Source: Hymenolepis diminuta (taxonomy: Eukaryota; Platyhelminthes; Cestoda; Cyclophyllidea; Hymenolepididae). Taken from it: 64,000 nt of DNA. Both the position numbers and the translations under genes were made by a program. Location: positions 1 to 64,000 of the forward strand of contig CAADRB010000034.1 of the NCBI GenBank assembly GCA_900708905.1, in the 5' to 3' direction. This document shows positions 1 through 25,199 of this stretch, in pieces (within the stretch, counting starts at the first letter, position 1; every line of letters begins with the position of its first letter). A model generated the notes under the pieces. That model had not been told where the DNA came from. It saw only the letters and a list, made by a program, of their open reading frames with translations, and made no database searches.

Positions 1-73
1 ACAAGGTAAGTTGAAGTAATTGTGTCCTAAACACATAGCCCAAAAATTGGACAGGACCTCTGTTATAACCTGA
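1..73 (-). mobile_element. Terminal 73 bp of the same mariner, cut by the window edge
   Basis: The window opens inside the mariner's left terminal region, in reverse orientation, and leaves it at the TA at 74-75. It is the mirror of 43007-43079. Nothing to the left is available to show whether a whole element follows. Confidence 0.9.
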
Positions 74-1731
74 TAAGTTAACAATTTTACTACTAATTAT
101 TTCCAAATTTGTAAATATGTTAAAGTATGCTAAATTACAAGGTCGCTTTTAGTAAAAGCCCACCATTCGTTTGATCTCGTGTTGTTATTGAGCACTAGAA
201 ATCTTAGGTTATTTTGGGAAGCTAATAAGACCATAAAATACCCAAAATTAAAATAAAAAAGCTGTCCATCAATAAATGTAAAAATCAGAATAGTATTATT
301 GGAGTAGAGAGATAGATAATCTATTGGCAGTTACCCTATTGTAACGACATCATGGCGTGAAAACTGGTAAAGATTTGTTAATTAATTTTGGTTCATCAAT
401 TTATTCCAGTTTTTTACCTCCTGCATACTGAGCTAGAGTCTATTCATTGTCCTTCCCTTAAGTTACTTAGCTTTTCCTAGTTATCTAATGCCTATTAATT
501 TAAATACATGTCATTTTTTCCAGTTTAATGCTTACTATACATAAGCCTTGTGTTCTCCCAATCCAAGTATCCACTCATAGTCTCTTCTCAATCTTGATTG
601 TGCTGAAGTCATGGAGTTATGAACGAACGATAGTTTAACCAGTTTTCTCTATTCTTTATTAGTGACCCTTAAGCTATAGAGATTATTTCATTAGTGTCAA
701 AGTTGCTATATTCAAAATGTATGGAAAAGGGAGAATTTAAATCAGTACAAAGTTATTGATTCACCTCCCAGCCTCCCTGTCCTGATCTGAAACACAGAGA
801 TGCACAGCCCATTATGCTCTTTGGAGTTATCACAACTTTTAATCAAGCTCCGATAACTGCGTAGTTAGAAGTGGATAGAACGAGGAAAAGGGAACATGAG
901 GACGTATTTTACATTTGATATTAAAAAGCTCCAATTGCTAAACATTTCTCAGGATATTCGAAATGACAATTCCGAATAGTATCAGGATATAGGAAATCTA
1001 CAGAACATTTAGATAGAAATTATACAATATTGGTACACATTGATACATAAGTGCTTACTGCAAAACACTCATGTCTAAATTAACTATTGGCCTCTGAAAT
1101 ATTAAAAGCATCTTTGCTGGTTTCATCGGCATGTAAGTGACCTTTAGAGGATATAAATGAATAGAAGTGGCGTGATTAACCACATAATCAACTGATAAGT
1201 AAGCCCTGAACATCTCAAACAAGTAGTCACACAGGAATCAAGGTAACATATCTCGAAATTTGAAATTTGGAAAATTAAGAAATGAAGTGAAGTGACAATT
1301 GTTAGATGTCTTGACAGTAACTTGACCTTCATTCGAGGTCGCACCCTTCATTGTTTATTGGATTATTCCATGATTAAAGTTGTATTCTTTTGCTTTGTCA
1401 AGAGTGATAAAAACAAAATCAGAAAAGAAAATGGTACAGATAACGAATTCAAATACTTTCTTTAGAATCTGAAGTCAGATATGTAACATTAAAGTTATTC
1501 CTTATAAAATAATTGAATGAATAAATTATTATTATTCACACAATGCAATTAAATATCAAGCAAAAACTATGCATACATAAAAATAGAATTTTAGCATGAG
1601 AAATGTAGCGCCGATTACAATAATTGTTATTACTAAGATAGATCAAACCGCAGACAAATACCTTATTGGCCAAAATGGCGTCATGGACATTCGTCAATTA
1701 CAACTATATTAAGCAAATTACTGAGAACTGA

Positions 1732-1757
1732 GTGATCTCTGACACGTCAGAGATCAC
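1732..1757. repeat. Short hairpin, 12-bp arms and 2-nt loop
   Basis: GTGATCTCTGAC and GTCAGAGATCAC are perfect inverted complements separated by two bases. It lies in intron sequence. The mirror is 41323-41348. No function is evident. Confidence 0.85.
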
Positions 1758-1935
1758 GAGATCGATACCTGTCAGAACTATCCAGTAATAGAATTGACTA
1801 ATAGAAAAGAAGTAAATAGAAAACCATTGGCTTTGCGTATGGTCAAGATTACTGTAAAGAATCTCCTTTAACGGGTCTGAGGCTTATTACCTTGATGATA
1901 ATCCTATCCTTGAATCAAAAAACGATTTCACCTAC

Positions 1936-14162
<12,227 letters not shown>

Positions 14163-14914
14163 CTAGACTATTATTATCGAAAAAGAATCTACCCAAAATG
14201 GCTTCGCGTTTACTGAAAAATACAAATAATTGTACTTTTTTATTAAATGAGAAATATTCCTAAAAAGCATGCTTTTGCAGGCTAATACTACCAATTTAAC
14301 ATTCATTGGTTAATACAATCTGGGCATATAATGCACATTTTATTCAGCAAATATTAACAAATCTAACCTAGAATTAATAATATCACTCCACTTTTCAAAG
14401 TCATTTCATTCAATAAAATTTTATTGTTTGATTCTCTATATTTCTAGCTATGCTTTTTCAATTTTAGTTAATCTTTATCATCTGTATTCATTTTAAGAGG
14501 GAATTTCACGTATATTCGCTCTCACTGAACCAGAAAACTTTCTACATGAAGCATTTTAAGTTCAATTCAGTCATTAAAACCACCATTCTTCGCAGGTCAG
14601 ACCAAAACCCGGTGAATATGAGGGCTTGACCAACCAATAAAACTTCTCAAGAGGATGAGAGGTTAGGTACTTTTTTATCTCTTTTCTAGCCATTCCACAA
14701 GCTAGGATCCCATATTCTAGCAGTTTTCACTGCGACAAATGAAAAAGAGGATGTTGCAACCAATTTGGTTTATTAACAGAAATCTTAGAGGGGAGAAGAG
14801 ATCAGATCAAAGAGAGAATGGTCCGAAAATTTGATGAGCACGGTAGTTACCGAGGCTGTAGCAACCGATGCAACGGGAGTCGGACGTAGTAGATGCCGCG
14901 GATGTTGCGTGGGT

Positions 14915-15588
14915 TTACAGAGAATTCATACGCGTAGCATATCGCTGAAGACAACCTAGTTGAGTCAGACTGATTGCAGGCGGCTGCCCAGTCAGGTCAA
15001 ACTTAATCAATTGACCCGATTTGGCGAAGTTCAGGCTACCTTGATCACACAGATTTTGAAGATACAGAGGAATACCAAATGTCGAACCAAACAGTAGGAA
15101 ATGTTTAGAAAATATAGATGAGAATTATAAGTCCAGAAAATATTAACAAAATTGACCACTGCATGTGACACCGAGAATTTCACATCTCCAAGAGGTATCT
15201 GGATCATACCGTCTATTATACGAGACGAAAGAACGCTTACCGTAAAACAACTTAACAGTTCGTTTTTATCACACCACCATTTGCCTGTAGTGCTCTGGAT
15301 ACCCAGTTCGTCAAAGGCCTCACACCTAACGAATGGGATAGTGAGACGTGCCGGTTAAACTTGATTAATAAAGGGCAAGGTGACACCCCAGTCTCCCATC
15401 AGATATGCACTAAAGCTGTAACTCTATCCAAAATAAGCTTTTTCTAAAACGGCTTGAGTGCTTTAGTAATGCATGAAAGGACAAAGGTCGACTTCGTTCC
15501 CTAGCACTCACTTCTGGAGAAAAAATGAGAAAACATCTACTTACAATATACTCCTCAACCTGTTAGCCCTGTATGGATAACTCCTCAT
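14915..15588 (-). CDS. Mirror copy of the small unknown gene
   Basis: This is the exact reverse complement of 27492-28165, with the same five-exon model on the minus strand, between the left nanos and left LARS2 copies. Confidence 0.36.
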
Positions 15589-15802
15589 TATATAATATCT
15601 ATTAATACGTATGAAATTACCACAAAGGCCTGCTTCTCTATTAAATTCTCCTCATAGCCAAAAACTGTAACACCAAAGTTAGTCGAAAAAATCGTATAAA
15701 AAAATACATTTAGCGTAGAAAAAATGGCATAGCAAAACGGGATGAGATATGAAATAGAGGAATTATGTAAATGCAGCGTACACTTCAGCGATCGAATCAT
15801 AT

Positions 15803-17113
15803 TTAATCAAATGATGATATACTTTGGCATTTGCTCTTCCATAACTGGTCCAATAACCTATTTCTCTCTACACCAACATCGGTTTGAAGGGATAATGCAG
15901 AGTTGTTAAACAGACTAGTTGTACGCAGCGAGGTCAATGTGGACGACAAATCTGTTGCATTCCTACGGGAGAAATACGGACAATAGCGAATTGTATGTGC
16001 AAAATCGCCGGTGGCTGAACAAAACGGACAAACAAAACGGCGCAAAATAGGACAGACCACGCGTCCTGATCTGTCCTTGACCTAAAATGAATAAGAAGCA
16101 ACCTATGAGAATTGGGAATCTGGGCCTCATAAATGGGAGAGGGCGTTTAAGAATGAATACAAAATAATCACACAAAATAGAGGCAAGGGACAATGGGAGT
16201 TCCCGTGAATTCAATACTCAATTACGGCATTTCCGCAATAGCAACGAGGCTATCCGATAACTAAAGGCTTGGAGGACTAAGAATATTGCACTCTTGCAGA
16301 ATCATGATGTATGAAGAACTTATTTAGTGTATTTCTCTGGAAAATTAGACTGTCAAGCCTCACCATCAAGTTTCAGGTGTTATTAATAGTCCCCATGATT
16401 CCCTTACGTTGAAACTTCTTTCAAGTCACCATGTTCCAAAGAGAACTAAAAAGCATTACAACACTATGACTAAAATAAATCAGTGAAGGAACGAGGAAAG
16501 TTTGACATTCATAAAAGCCGATTTCTGTCCCTGAAAATATAAAATGCACGCATACAAGGAATTCGTAAAAGGATAGTGAAATGCAACGCTGTCAACTTCA
16601 TGCGAATATTCGAGTAAAAGTAATGCTTTTGCACCATCGACAAGATCACTTTTTCACAAGCTTAATGAATAACAAGGACTACTCGCGTCCAATTTCTGGA
16701 TGCTCGAAGTTTTAAAAAAACCAAGATGTTGATATGGTGATATGTATGAGAATATCGTCCCCAATGCTGACGCTAACTGCAAGTTTTGTGGTGATGTCTA
16801 CCGTAGACGGACAAAGCACATATATTTATCTAAAAACGGAATTCATTTTCTCATCCTTCCCTTAAAGCTCTGAAGACTACCCAGTTATGATTGAACATCT
16901 GAATTAACTTTATCAGTAAATACTCACCTTGTGGCTGGTATACGTCTCAAAGGTCTCATTGTTGTTTCGGCAAAAGACGCAGAGATCAATGTTGGCTTCA
17001 CTCAGACGGCGAATCAGGCACGTTAACTGCTCCATAAAGACATTCAAACGATAGAGATGGCTAGTAGCCATTGGAATGCTCTGGTTGCAATGCACTTTTA
17101 TTCTTGAATGCAA
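15803..17113 (-). CDS. nanos: Nanos zinc-finger exons, second copy (mirror, lacks candidate 5' exons)
   Basis: This is an exact mirror of the right copy, with exons 16928-17113 and 15803-16081 on the minus strand. The full double CCHC finger is intact. The inverted repeat stops at 17925, so the sequence upstream of this copy is unrelated to that upstream of the right copy. The candidate N-terminal exons at 24.2-24.7 kb have no mirror here. If real, the gene is either expressed from the internal ATG at 17113 or is a truncated copy. Confidence 0.8.
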
Positions 17114-17880
17114 AAAAATATGATGAGACTGTCCGACCTACCTATCTGTGCGTTTTTAACCCTCCCCCCCGTCCACGCATTAACTTCAACAGCACACACA
17201 CATTCAAAACACCCCCAAGTCGTTCATTTGACTGTCTTACTTCCTAACTCCCCCTTTTGTAACGACGAGACTAAAATATCGATTAACTGTATCACCTAAA
17301 ATAACCTCTAGCACTAGATTGATAGAACTATTTGTCGGCCTCCCCACCCCATCTTCGCATGACATTTTCATGACCTATTTGAGTGGATTAGACACAAAGC
17401 TCATGATTAAGTCTCCAAGCCTAGCAACGGCTCGTCTGACAGTTTTGTAAAAATTTAACGGACCACCTCGTTGAGAATATAGACAAAAAGGCAATTTGGG
17501 TGATTCATCAAAACCTAATTGAGTTTGGGAATTGGATCTAACCACCTTCCAGTCCGAAAATGATCAAGAATTAATGACTGGTCAATGCAACTGGGACATT
17601 TCAAAATTAACCACAATCACTGAGGCGGTGGAGAATATTATCCTCAGGACATTTGATGAACAAGACCTATTAGAGGGACTGGATTCTGGAAGTTTTTTGT
17701 AACTCAAGTAATAATTAAGTCATAATCACCATAAGAGTCACAAAGCTAGAAATATTCAGAAACCTTCCACTACTCCTTTTAAATCTCAAGTCAAGTAAGA
17801 TTGAATATTTCTCAAAAGTGGCTGCAAACCTCCATAATATTACCCTCTCCAACTACTACTAACTAATGGTAGAATCTGGG

Positions 17881-17979
17881 TGTCGATGGCGTAGAGGTAT
17901 CGGACTCGACTGCTAAATCAGAGGTCAAAAAATCGAAGCTCGCAAGCCAACTGTATCCACTAGTTCTGGCGAATTAGAG
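17881..17979 (+). repeat. tRNA-like SINE head at the left arm-spacer junction
   Basis: The stretch 17887-17897 reads TGGCGTAGAGG, an A box with one mismatch. CTCGACTGCTAAATCAGAGG resembles a serine-type anticodon arm, and the B box is degenerate. Perfect arm identity stops inside it at 17925. The next ~50 bases are still shared with 25101-25154 apart from mismatches at 17926, 17929 and 17975, and then similarity ends. Confidence 0.7.
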
Positions 17980-20900
17980 CATTTACCCATTTAACTGTTT
18001 ATGACAAATAATCTCTATGCTATTTTCAGATGCCTGGTCTTGTGCTCATGACCTTTCTCTATCTCCTATACATTATATTTATCTGTACTGTGGGGTAACA
18101 TCATGTAACCGCTTCCTTATTAACCACTCCTAACTAGTAATGATGTTATTTTTGTCATTTCTGCGCACATTTTAATCGTGGAAAATTATCAGAATGGGGG
18201 AACAGAATAATTATAATAAGTAGGCCACGAAGTCGGGATACCGCGAGCCCTACTCTGCTTCAATTGGGAAAATTGTGTATTCCTTATTTTCACAAGGGAA
18301 AGAGTTCACTTTTTGATGTCCTGACTTTTGATTTTCATCATTTAACTCCCAAGTTCATAGATAAGATTATGTCCAAGATATTCAGAGCTTTTGACTAGGT
18401 GAATTAATTCCGTGGTTGGTCCTGACATCCTGGATGGGGCTAGCGGCGGTATATTTAACATATGGTTCACTCAGGGTGAAAAGAAGCCAGTGGTGATATT
18501 TAAACACACAAATCTGATAGTAAACTGACAGTTTTCAAAGACCGCTCTTGTATTAACTCCCTTTCGGGCAAACCAGATGCGGCTTTTTAATGAAATTTGA
18601 ATGGTGTATAATCAGTAGAAAAATCTTCGATCTAAAGTAGATCCGGGATGATAAGACGTCGAATAGCCTCGACAATATTCAAAATATTAATGTTAAGAGG
18701 AAATAGAAACCTATTAAACAAAACAGTAACTAATTACAATATGAGGATATCTACAGCAGTGCTTTATTAACGTCGTATTAAACTTGATTATATTTATACT
18801 ACTTGCATGCTTGTCACCTCCTAATACGTTACTTTAATTAACGTTCTGATTAACTAGTAATATTGGAGTAGGAAGACTTCATTGTTATGCACAGGCAACC
18901 ATGAAAAGCAATCGGAATTACCAGTTTGGCACTCAAGTTACGAATTCTGCTAACTTACAGGTGAGAGTATCAAAAATCCAAGTTAGAGGATTGACATAAT
19001 CTTAAGTCTATGGCCAAAAAATTGGTCTAAAATTATACTTAAATAATTATATTTTCTTAACTTCTAAGAATTAAAAAAAAGTCTCAGTTAGAGAGTGCAT
19101 AACTGAGTTTTTGAGAAGAAAGTCACCAGAGTCCTGAATCATTGGCTTTTCGGAATCAGGTTGGACAGTATTAACTTTTATTATCGTGAGCAAAAGTTTG
19201 TTCAGTAATCTAGGTCATGAAATATGGAATTTGAATTTCGGAATTTGAATCAAGAAGTTTTGATTATTCTACCAACAATGTACTTGCGACATTTTTATGA
19301 ATTCTGATCAGAAATTCACAAATCCTTCATCTACTTCTTATCGATACCCTGGACCCTTAAGCAATAGTTCACATCTGTGATGTTCAGAGTAAACTGTTCA
19401 TCGGTGTTTCTCTTTGGAGGACAGGAACTCGAAAAACAAAGCTCAAAATCACAGAATTGTTTCTTCCCATATTGGACAATTCCAGTAGATTGTCTATAAG
19501 TAGCCCATCATCCTTATCAGGACAGGGGCTCATAATGCTCCTGACAGCTTGACAGTTGTTTAGTACTTAAACTGTTATCAGTCTAACGGTGCTTTGGTCT
19601 GCCAAAATTAACAACATGAAGACAACTAGCATACTTTTGTTAAGCCTTTGTTTAGTTAATAACGTATTGGAGTATCTGTATTCCGTCTCATCCTTCTCTC
19701 TCAGGTCTGAATCAACCGTAGCCTAGTGATATCTAGTTGGCGGATTGATCATATCAGCAGAAAAAAGACCTATCAGCAATGTCACATCTTAGAAGAACCT
19801 TACTTTACCAAAGTCTCCACAATAACCCCGAAAGTGATATCAATTTCATAAAATACATTAGCAACATATTTTAGCAATTCCGCTTAAATTCATGCAAATA
19901 TTTCAAATTATTATTCCTTAAGTTTTGTTAAATTATGACAGAATATCCGACTAGATTTATTCCCAACATCTCTTCGATCAGCTCCTTTTCACTCTTTATT
20001 GTACTCTTACTGTTTCCATTTTCAGATCTTTCTCCACCGTTGAAAATTGGAATTAATTTGCCTTACAGGGGTTTACAGTTATTTTCTAATCCGTCGATAC
20101 CTATTTGAAATTCAAAATTTTCTTACTAAGACCAGTACTAGAACTCAGATATACCAGAGAGGTATATCTTCATGACTCAGTAAATACAGTGAAATACATG
20201 CCTGCTTCTTTAAAAGGTAGTCTTCCGATGGACCACCATGTCTGACACAAAAATTATATACACAAAATCAAATGGCATGAAATCAACTTACTACTAACTC
20301 AGACTTAAAGTACTTAAACCTACGTCCGGCCGACAATGCAATTTCAAAAGTAAAATATTTCTAGATTTTCTGTTGTACTTTTTAAATTTGAGACTTACAA
20401 GTCTCTTGTAGACAATGGGTTAAAATATGAATCAATCCGTTTTTATCTAAACTTTGTCATAATCAAATCCTTCAAATCTAGGGACTAAATTTGATCTGCT
20501 GAATTTTCTAATATGATGTTTTAAATTCATAAGTTGGAGAATATTATTGCATAAGTAAAAATAAATACTCTCTCATTTAGCCCAAAAGCAGTTGTTGTTA
20601 ATATCTTATATATTTTATTCACAACCCCCCAGTTATTATCCTGACAATTTCTTACGGGAAATTAATTATTTCCTCTGTTGTGAGTAATTCTCCTATTTGT
20701 GTTTCTGATATTCTTAACTTAACGTCTATATATTTCTCTACGAGCAGAAAACAAACATGCTCATAGCAACTTTGAGCATGGTTTATGTAGCTTTTATCAG
20801 ATTGAGAATGTTCATGTCTATGAGTACTTAAACGTAACTTGTCCACTAGGTCGAAAAGTTATGACAATTAAATTTAAGTACTTAGCCCTACCACTGGTAC

Positions 20901-22914
20901 CACTTTGTCCCCAGAGCCTTCTCATGTTGGGATATTTAGGTACGTTTGTGCCTCGAAGCTTGGTTTTTCAGAAGCGAATTACAACACTTATCAGCATTTA
21001 CAAAAGTAAAAATTAACAACTTCAATTTTCGATTTGAGCATTTCAAAATCGGATTCTAATATTTTGTTGAATTGTCCTAATTTAAATGAAAATTGGTAGA
21101 TGGCTCAAATACCACTTTCATAACTTCAGATCTGTTAGTTGGCGCATGCTAAGATTGTTGCTAGTATAAATCAAATCAATTCAGATTTACTCTCTAAATT
21201 GTTTAGTCTTTTACATACTATACCTTATTTGAAATATATGTGATTATATATGCTAAGTATTTTTTTTGATTAAGTGAAGTTAAAGAGGATATGTATCGAA
21301 ATAGACCCGACACCAACAACAGTTGAAACAATTATCAACATCCTAGACATTTGGACATGCAGATCTGCTCAATTTTTCGACACATTCGTTTAACTGTGAC
21401 AGTAAACATCGAAGAGGTGGTTGGATGACGTTCTGTTCGTGATATTTTTCAAGTATTATTTTAAAATTTTTTAGAAAACTCAGTCTAAAATACATCTTTA
21501 TTAAGACATTTCATATAGACAAGGCAAGCAAATATGAAATGTCGTAGTCTCCAAAATGTATGAAAGATGCAAATAGGGACCATCTTTTCTGTGACCACAA
21601 AATCATCAGGAGCTAATGGTCACAGTTCAAATTCCCCATTGATCCATGTTGTGAGCAGGCATGTATATCAATTTCGAGCCTACTTTTAACAAGCTTGGAG
21701 CCTAAAATTGCATTTAAAATGTACAGGATAGATATTGCCATTCCTGTGGATGGTCAAAAACAGTTATCATCATTGATAAGTTGTACGCGGGCTCGTTCAG
21801 ATATTGACATCTTGTCAGTTAATCTAGATATGAAGAGAAAAACTATCGCCACTGAAATGGTTGCGATTTAACGTCCTTCAAGATTCAACCATCTGAAAAG
21901 ATTTTGGTTAATAAACATGGCCACATCTAAGTTAATTGATAGACTTGGGTGGATTCCTCTGACTTATTGTATTGGATGTGAGTAAAAAGTTCTTTGTAAC
22001 ATTATTGCAATAGAGTACACCATTTTTCGCACAGCAATTTGTTCAAGTAGAGAGATAAAATCAGCTACCTATTGTGATTGAGTAGTTTTGATGAGTAATC
22101 GATGTCAGACTTTTAGGAAGCAAGGAAAAATGTCGAAACATCCTATTGTAAAGGGTTGAGAGGGACATTGGATATTCATTACACAAAAATTCGATATGAT
22201 TGCACTACTCTGGGGTATTATATGCTACAATGAGTTGGACGATATGGTACAACTCCCCACTTTTGATAGGATTTGGATGATTAATGTGTCTACTGCACAT
22301 CCAGTGATTTGGATGGTCAGCCACACTAGGTAGTTCTGCTTGTGGGTTATTTAATGAGGTAACTCCAGGATATTTCACTTCTAACACTTTCCATTAATGG
22401 GAGCGTATAATGAGTCTGATTGCGTATGATTGACCGTGTTTTATAATAATGCAGTTTGTATTTTTTTTTGTTAACTTTTTCGGTGACAATGCCAGAAAAT
22501 TACATGTTTAAATCATGGGAAAGCATCTAAATATGAGGATCAGGTAACGAGTTCAATAGGTCTGAAACGGGGCAGGAGTCAAAAACCATCAGTAAAACTT
22601 TCTTTATCCAATTTTTGAATCATAATTTAATCTGTAGTATCAAAATATTCAAACTTAAGAATTCGAATCTCACAATATTCACGGTAATCAAAGCTTGTTG
22701 ACTAATTCGGTTGCTTGGTTAGTCATGCTTATAACATAATTTAAGATTAAGCTTAAGCTTATTTTAAGGATCGTATGTTATAAATTATGAATCACACTAC
22801 TATTTTTTAGTTAAAATTACTCAGACTCCAGAGAAAAGACAGAAATGCCGCGTCTCCACAACCTTTTTGACATAATTTAGGAACTAATCATACCAGTGAA
22901 TCGCGTTGTGATAG

Positions 22915-23110
22915 ATCGGAAAAGACTAACATTTATTTATTGGAGATCCAAGTTCGATGTGATAGTCTGATTTGTCATATACAAAAGCAGCCGATAAATG
23001 GTGAATGACCTAGCAATAACGTGACCTATCGTGATGATGGAATGGCGACTTCACAGCGATAGGGATATACTGATAAGTCAATGGCTTGCACTTCATGTGG
23101 GGAGCAAATC
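22915..23110 (+). repeat. Possible repeat shared with 52640-52850
   Basis: Both places contain GTGACCTATCGT or ATGACCTATCGT followed by GATGATGG or GATTATGATATGG, a CAGTGA/CAGCGA block and a pyrimidine-rich CCTTCC stretch. Similarity is patchy, so relatedness is tentative. Confidence 0.3.
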
Positions 23111-23534
23111 ATTTTGCCCCTCCTTCCACTGAAAACCCAAAAACGTCGGTTCAATTTTCTCAAGCTACGAAACTCGACCACAGAGGACGGCAATCTGATG
23201 GAAAATGCTGTTGCTAACACTAAGTGAATGCTCACCGGAAGGGAAACAAAGTCCTTACAGTATAGAAAGATTGATGTTTTGCGATATGGACCTCACTTAA
23301 ACCACACCAGATATTTCTATTTCTGGATACTTCAAATCTTATAAAGTTAATACTGTTAAACGATCATATTTAAATTAAATCTAATTTGGAAAAGCATCTT
23401 GAACATTCATCTTTGTGTAGATGGGCGCCGTCAAAAAAAAACCAGAATAGGCTATAGTTCTCACCACCCCCTCATAACGACTGTGATAATAATTCTCAAG
23501 CCCACTAGGAAGGCGTTTTCCAACGTTCGTCTTA

Positions 23535-23690
23535 TTTAGAGGGTACCATCACGGAGCCTCCTTAGCGAGAGACTCGAATTCTACAACTCACTGAATTAGC
23601 TAGACCTGACCAATATGATTGGCGTCGATGGGTATCGAACCCATGACCTCTGACTTGACAAACGAACACGGCGACCAATGCGCCAGTGAT
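23535..23690 (-). repeat. tRNA-derived SINE with perfect B box
   Basis: On the minus strand 23675-23685 reads TGGCGCATTGG, an RNA polymerase III A box with one mismatch. The stretch 23631-23641 reads GGTTCGATACC, an exact B box, at tRNA-like spacing. The 3' body ends with CTCCGTGATGGTACC. It is not a working tRNA, because the anticodon arm is not well formed and a body follows. It is the best preserved SINE copy in the window. Confidence 0.75.
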
Positions 23691-24205
23691 CAACTGCAGC
23701 CGTAATATTTATCCACTCGTTCAAGTTCCACCCCTTTATGATGATCCATTCCCGAGACAATGGTAGGGAAAACCAGCGCCTTTTATTTATGTCCAGTTTT
23801 GAATAATATAAGTTAAGCGCCTACTTCGATAGAAACCAAGTTATAACCCCATTTCTCTGCTAACACTCAAATTGTTGCAGATACTACAATTGCAGCCCAA
23901 ATTACGGGCCAAAATGAGGGCTAGAGGAACGAGATAATTGTTGAGTCCGTTTCAGGCTCCAGCTTCTCATTGGTCCACTGTAGGCTCATTTTCAATCCTA
24001 TTATTGTTGCGCGTACATATGACGCACAAGGTAATTTAACAAGAAAAAAAAACAACTCCAGCATCTTGCACTTTCGTATTGCTCACTTATTGGCTAGATG
24101 CATATTGTTGCGCCTCTTGCGCACGTCCTTGAGTGCGTCCATGCATGTGTGTCACCTACGTCGTGGATCTACTGTGTTACTTCCCAGACATTTTGAAATT
24201 GCCGT

Positions 24206-24735
24206 ATGAATCGTGGTCGCTTCCTTTCATCTTCTGGTTCTGTCAGTTCTGACAGCACTTTGACATCAGGTTCCCAATATTTCTTTTCTTCAAATATGTC
24301 TACACAACACGATTATCTGGGTATCTGTATGGTTTCAACGCATCCGTAATTTTTGGTCTGCGTTTATTGTGATTTACAGGTTACTTTTGTTCTTTTCTTG
24401 TTGTAGATAATAGAGTCCGAAACGAGAGTTGTATTCCTGCAATTGAGGAGATTAATCAATGGTGTGATCTGTAAGTTCGATTGGTTTACTACCCTTTTAT
24501 CATTCATAAGTTTTGAGAGAATCAATCCGAGAAAATCCATGGTTTACAGTCCTGCAATTTAAATAAGTTAGTATGCATGATAAAAGTGGGATAAGCAAAT
24601 GTCTTGCGCCAATAAATGTGTCGATATTTCCTTATCCTTTTTGAGGGTTCGGTAATTTTCTCAGAACTCTTCCTTCAGAACTAACAATGGTTTTCGTCAA
24701 GGCTATCAGAAGATGAGGGAGGATGAATTGCAGGT
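24206..24735 (+). CDS. Candidate 5' coding exons of nanos (or a separate small gene)
   Basis: An ATG at 24206, four codons after an in-frame TGA, opens a serine-rich frame (NRGRFLSSSGSVSSDSTLTS). The frame reaches QHDYL at 24305-24319 and has a donor at 24321. An exon at 24407-24470 continues in phase (NRVRNESCIPAIEEINQWCD) between a TTGTAG acceptor and a GTAAGT donor. A third exon ending at 24735 reads NNGFRQGYQKMREDELQ. From there the frame could enter the nanos zinc-finger exon at an AG after codon 11. An alternative third exon at 24835-24916 also stays in phase and ends in TAG, giving an independent 86-residue protein. QHDYLGI in the unspliced reading resembles the DYLGL core of the Nanos NOT1-interacting motif, but lacks its tryptophan. 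These exons are in the spacer and so exist once. Confidence 0.42.
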
Positions 24736-25100
24736 GACTCAGAAATGTGGGGCAGGGAGAGTGAAGGGGGGTGATTTAGGCTCTAGTTCAACTGCATAGT
24801 ACTTTTGTTACGACTTTCTTCCTTGCAACTCCAGGCGGTTTATTGGAACCGATGGAGCTTTATTAGCTTTCCCTTGGGATGGAGATATCTCCGGGTCTTC
24901 GCTTTACTCTTCGTAGATCATTCTTAAGTAGTAAGCACAGTGTGCGTCTGAAGTTATTTTACTTGAATTTATCGCCATTGAGTGCATTTTGGCAACCAAT
25001 GCGGGAGAGTTAGGGGAACTACATGCAACATCCGATGGGGTAAGCATTAAGAGTATCTAAGCTGGGTGGAGAGAGGGCAGTCTGAAACGTCCAACCACCA

Positions 25101-25199
25101 CTCTGATTCGCCAGAACTAGTGGATACAGTTGGCTTGCGAGCTTCGATTTCTTTACCTCTGATTTAGCAGTCGAGTCCGATACCTCTACGCCATCGACA
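25101..25199 (-). repeat. tRNA-like SINE head at the right arm-spacer junction
   Basis: This is the counterpart of 17881-17979. Its inner half differs at a few bases, so the two junctions carry two distinct copies of one repeat rather than one copied base for base. In the right-hand gene it would lie in the intron between the candidate 5' exons and the zinc-finger exons of nanos. Confidence 0.7.

Larger units (their letters stand above)
17926..25154. other. 7.2-kb unique spacer between the inverted arms
   Basis: This sequence occurs once in the window. Its two ends carry similar but not identical continuations of the same tRNA-like repeat (17926-17979 and 25101-25154), then diverge completely. 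I saw no convincing gene from 18.0 to 23.5 kb, only AT-rich sequence, a possible fragment of repeat family A near 18340-18440 and a possible repeat at 22915-23110. The part from 23.5 to 24.75 kb holds a tRNA-derived SINE and candidate nanos 5' exons. If the arms are real, this would be the shared intergenic region of two divergent gene sets. Confidence 0.9.

Noticed and set aside
17881..17953. Functional tRNA-Ser gene
   Set aside because: The A box and anticodon-like arm are present, but the B box and acceptor pairing are degenerate, so it reads as a SINE head.
23621..23690. Functional tRNA gene on the minus strand
   Set aside because: The promoter boxes are good, but the anticodon stem is poor and a SINE body shared with another locus follows.
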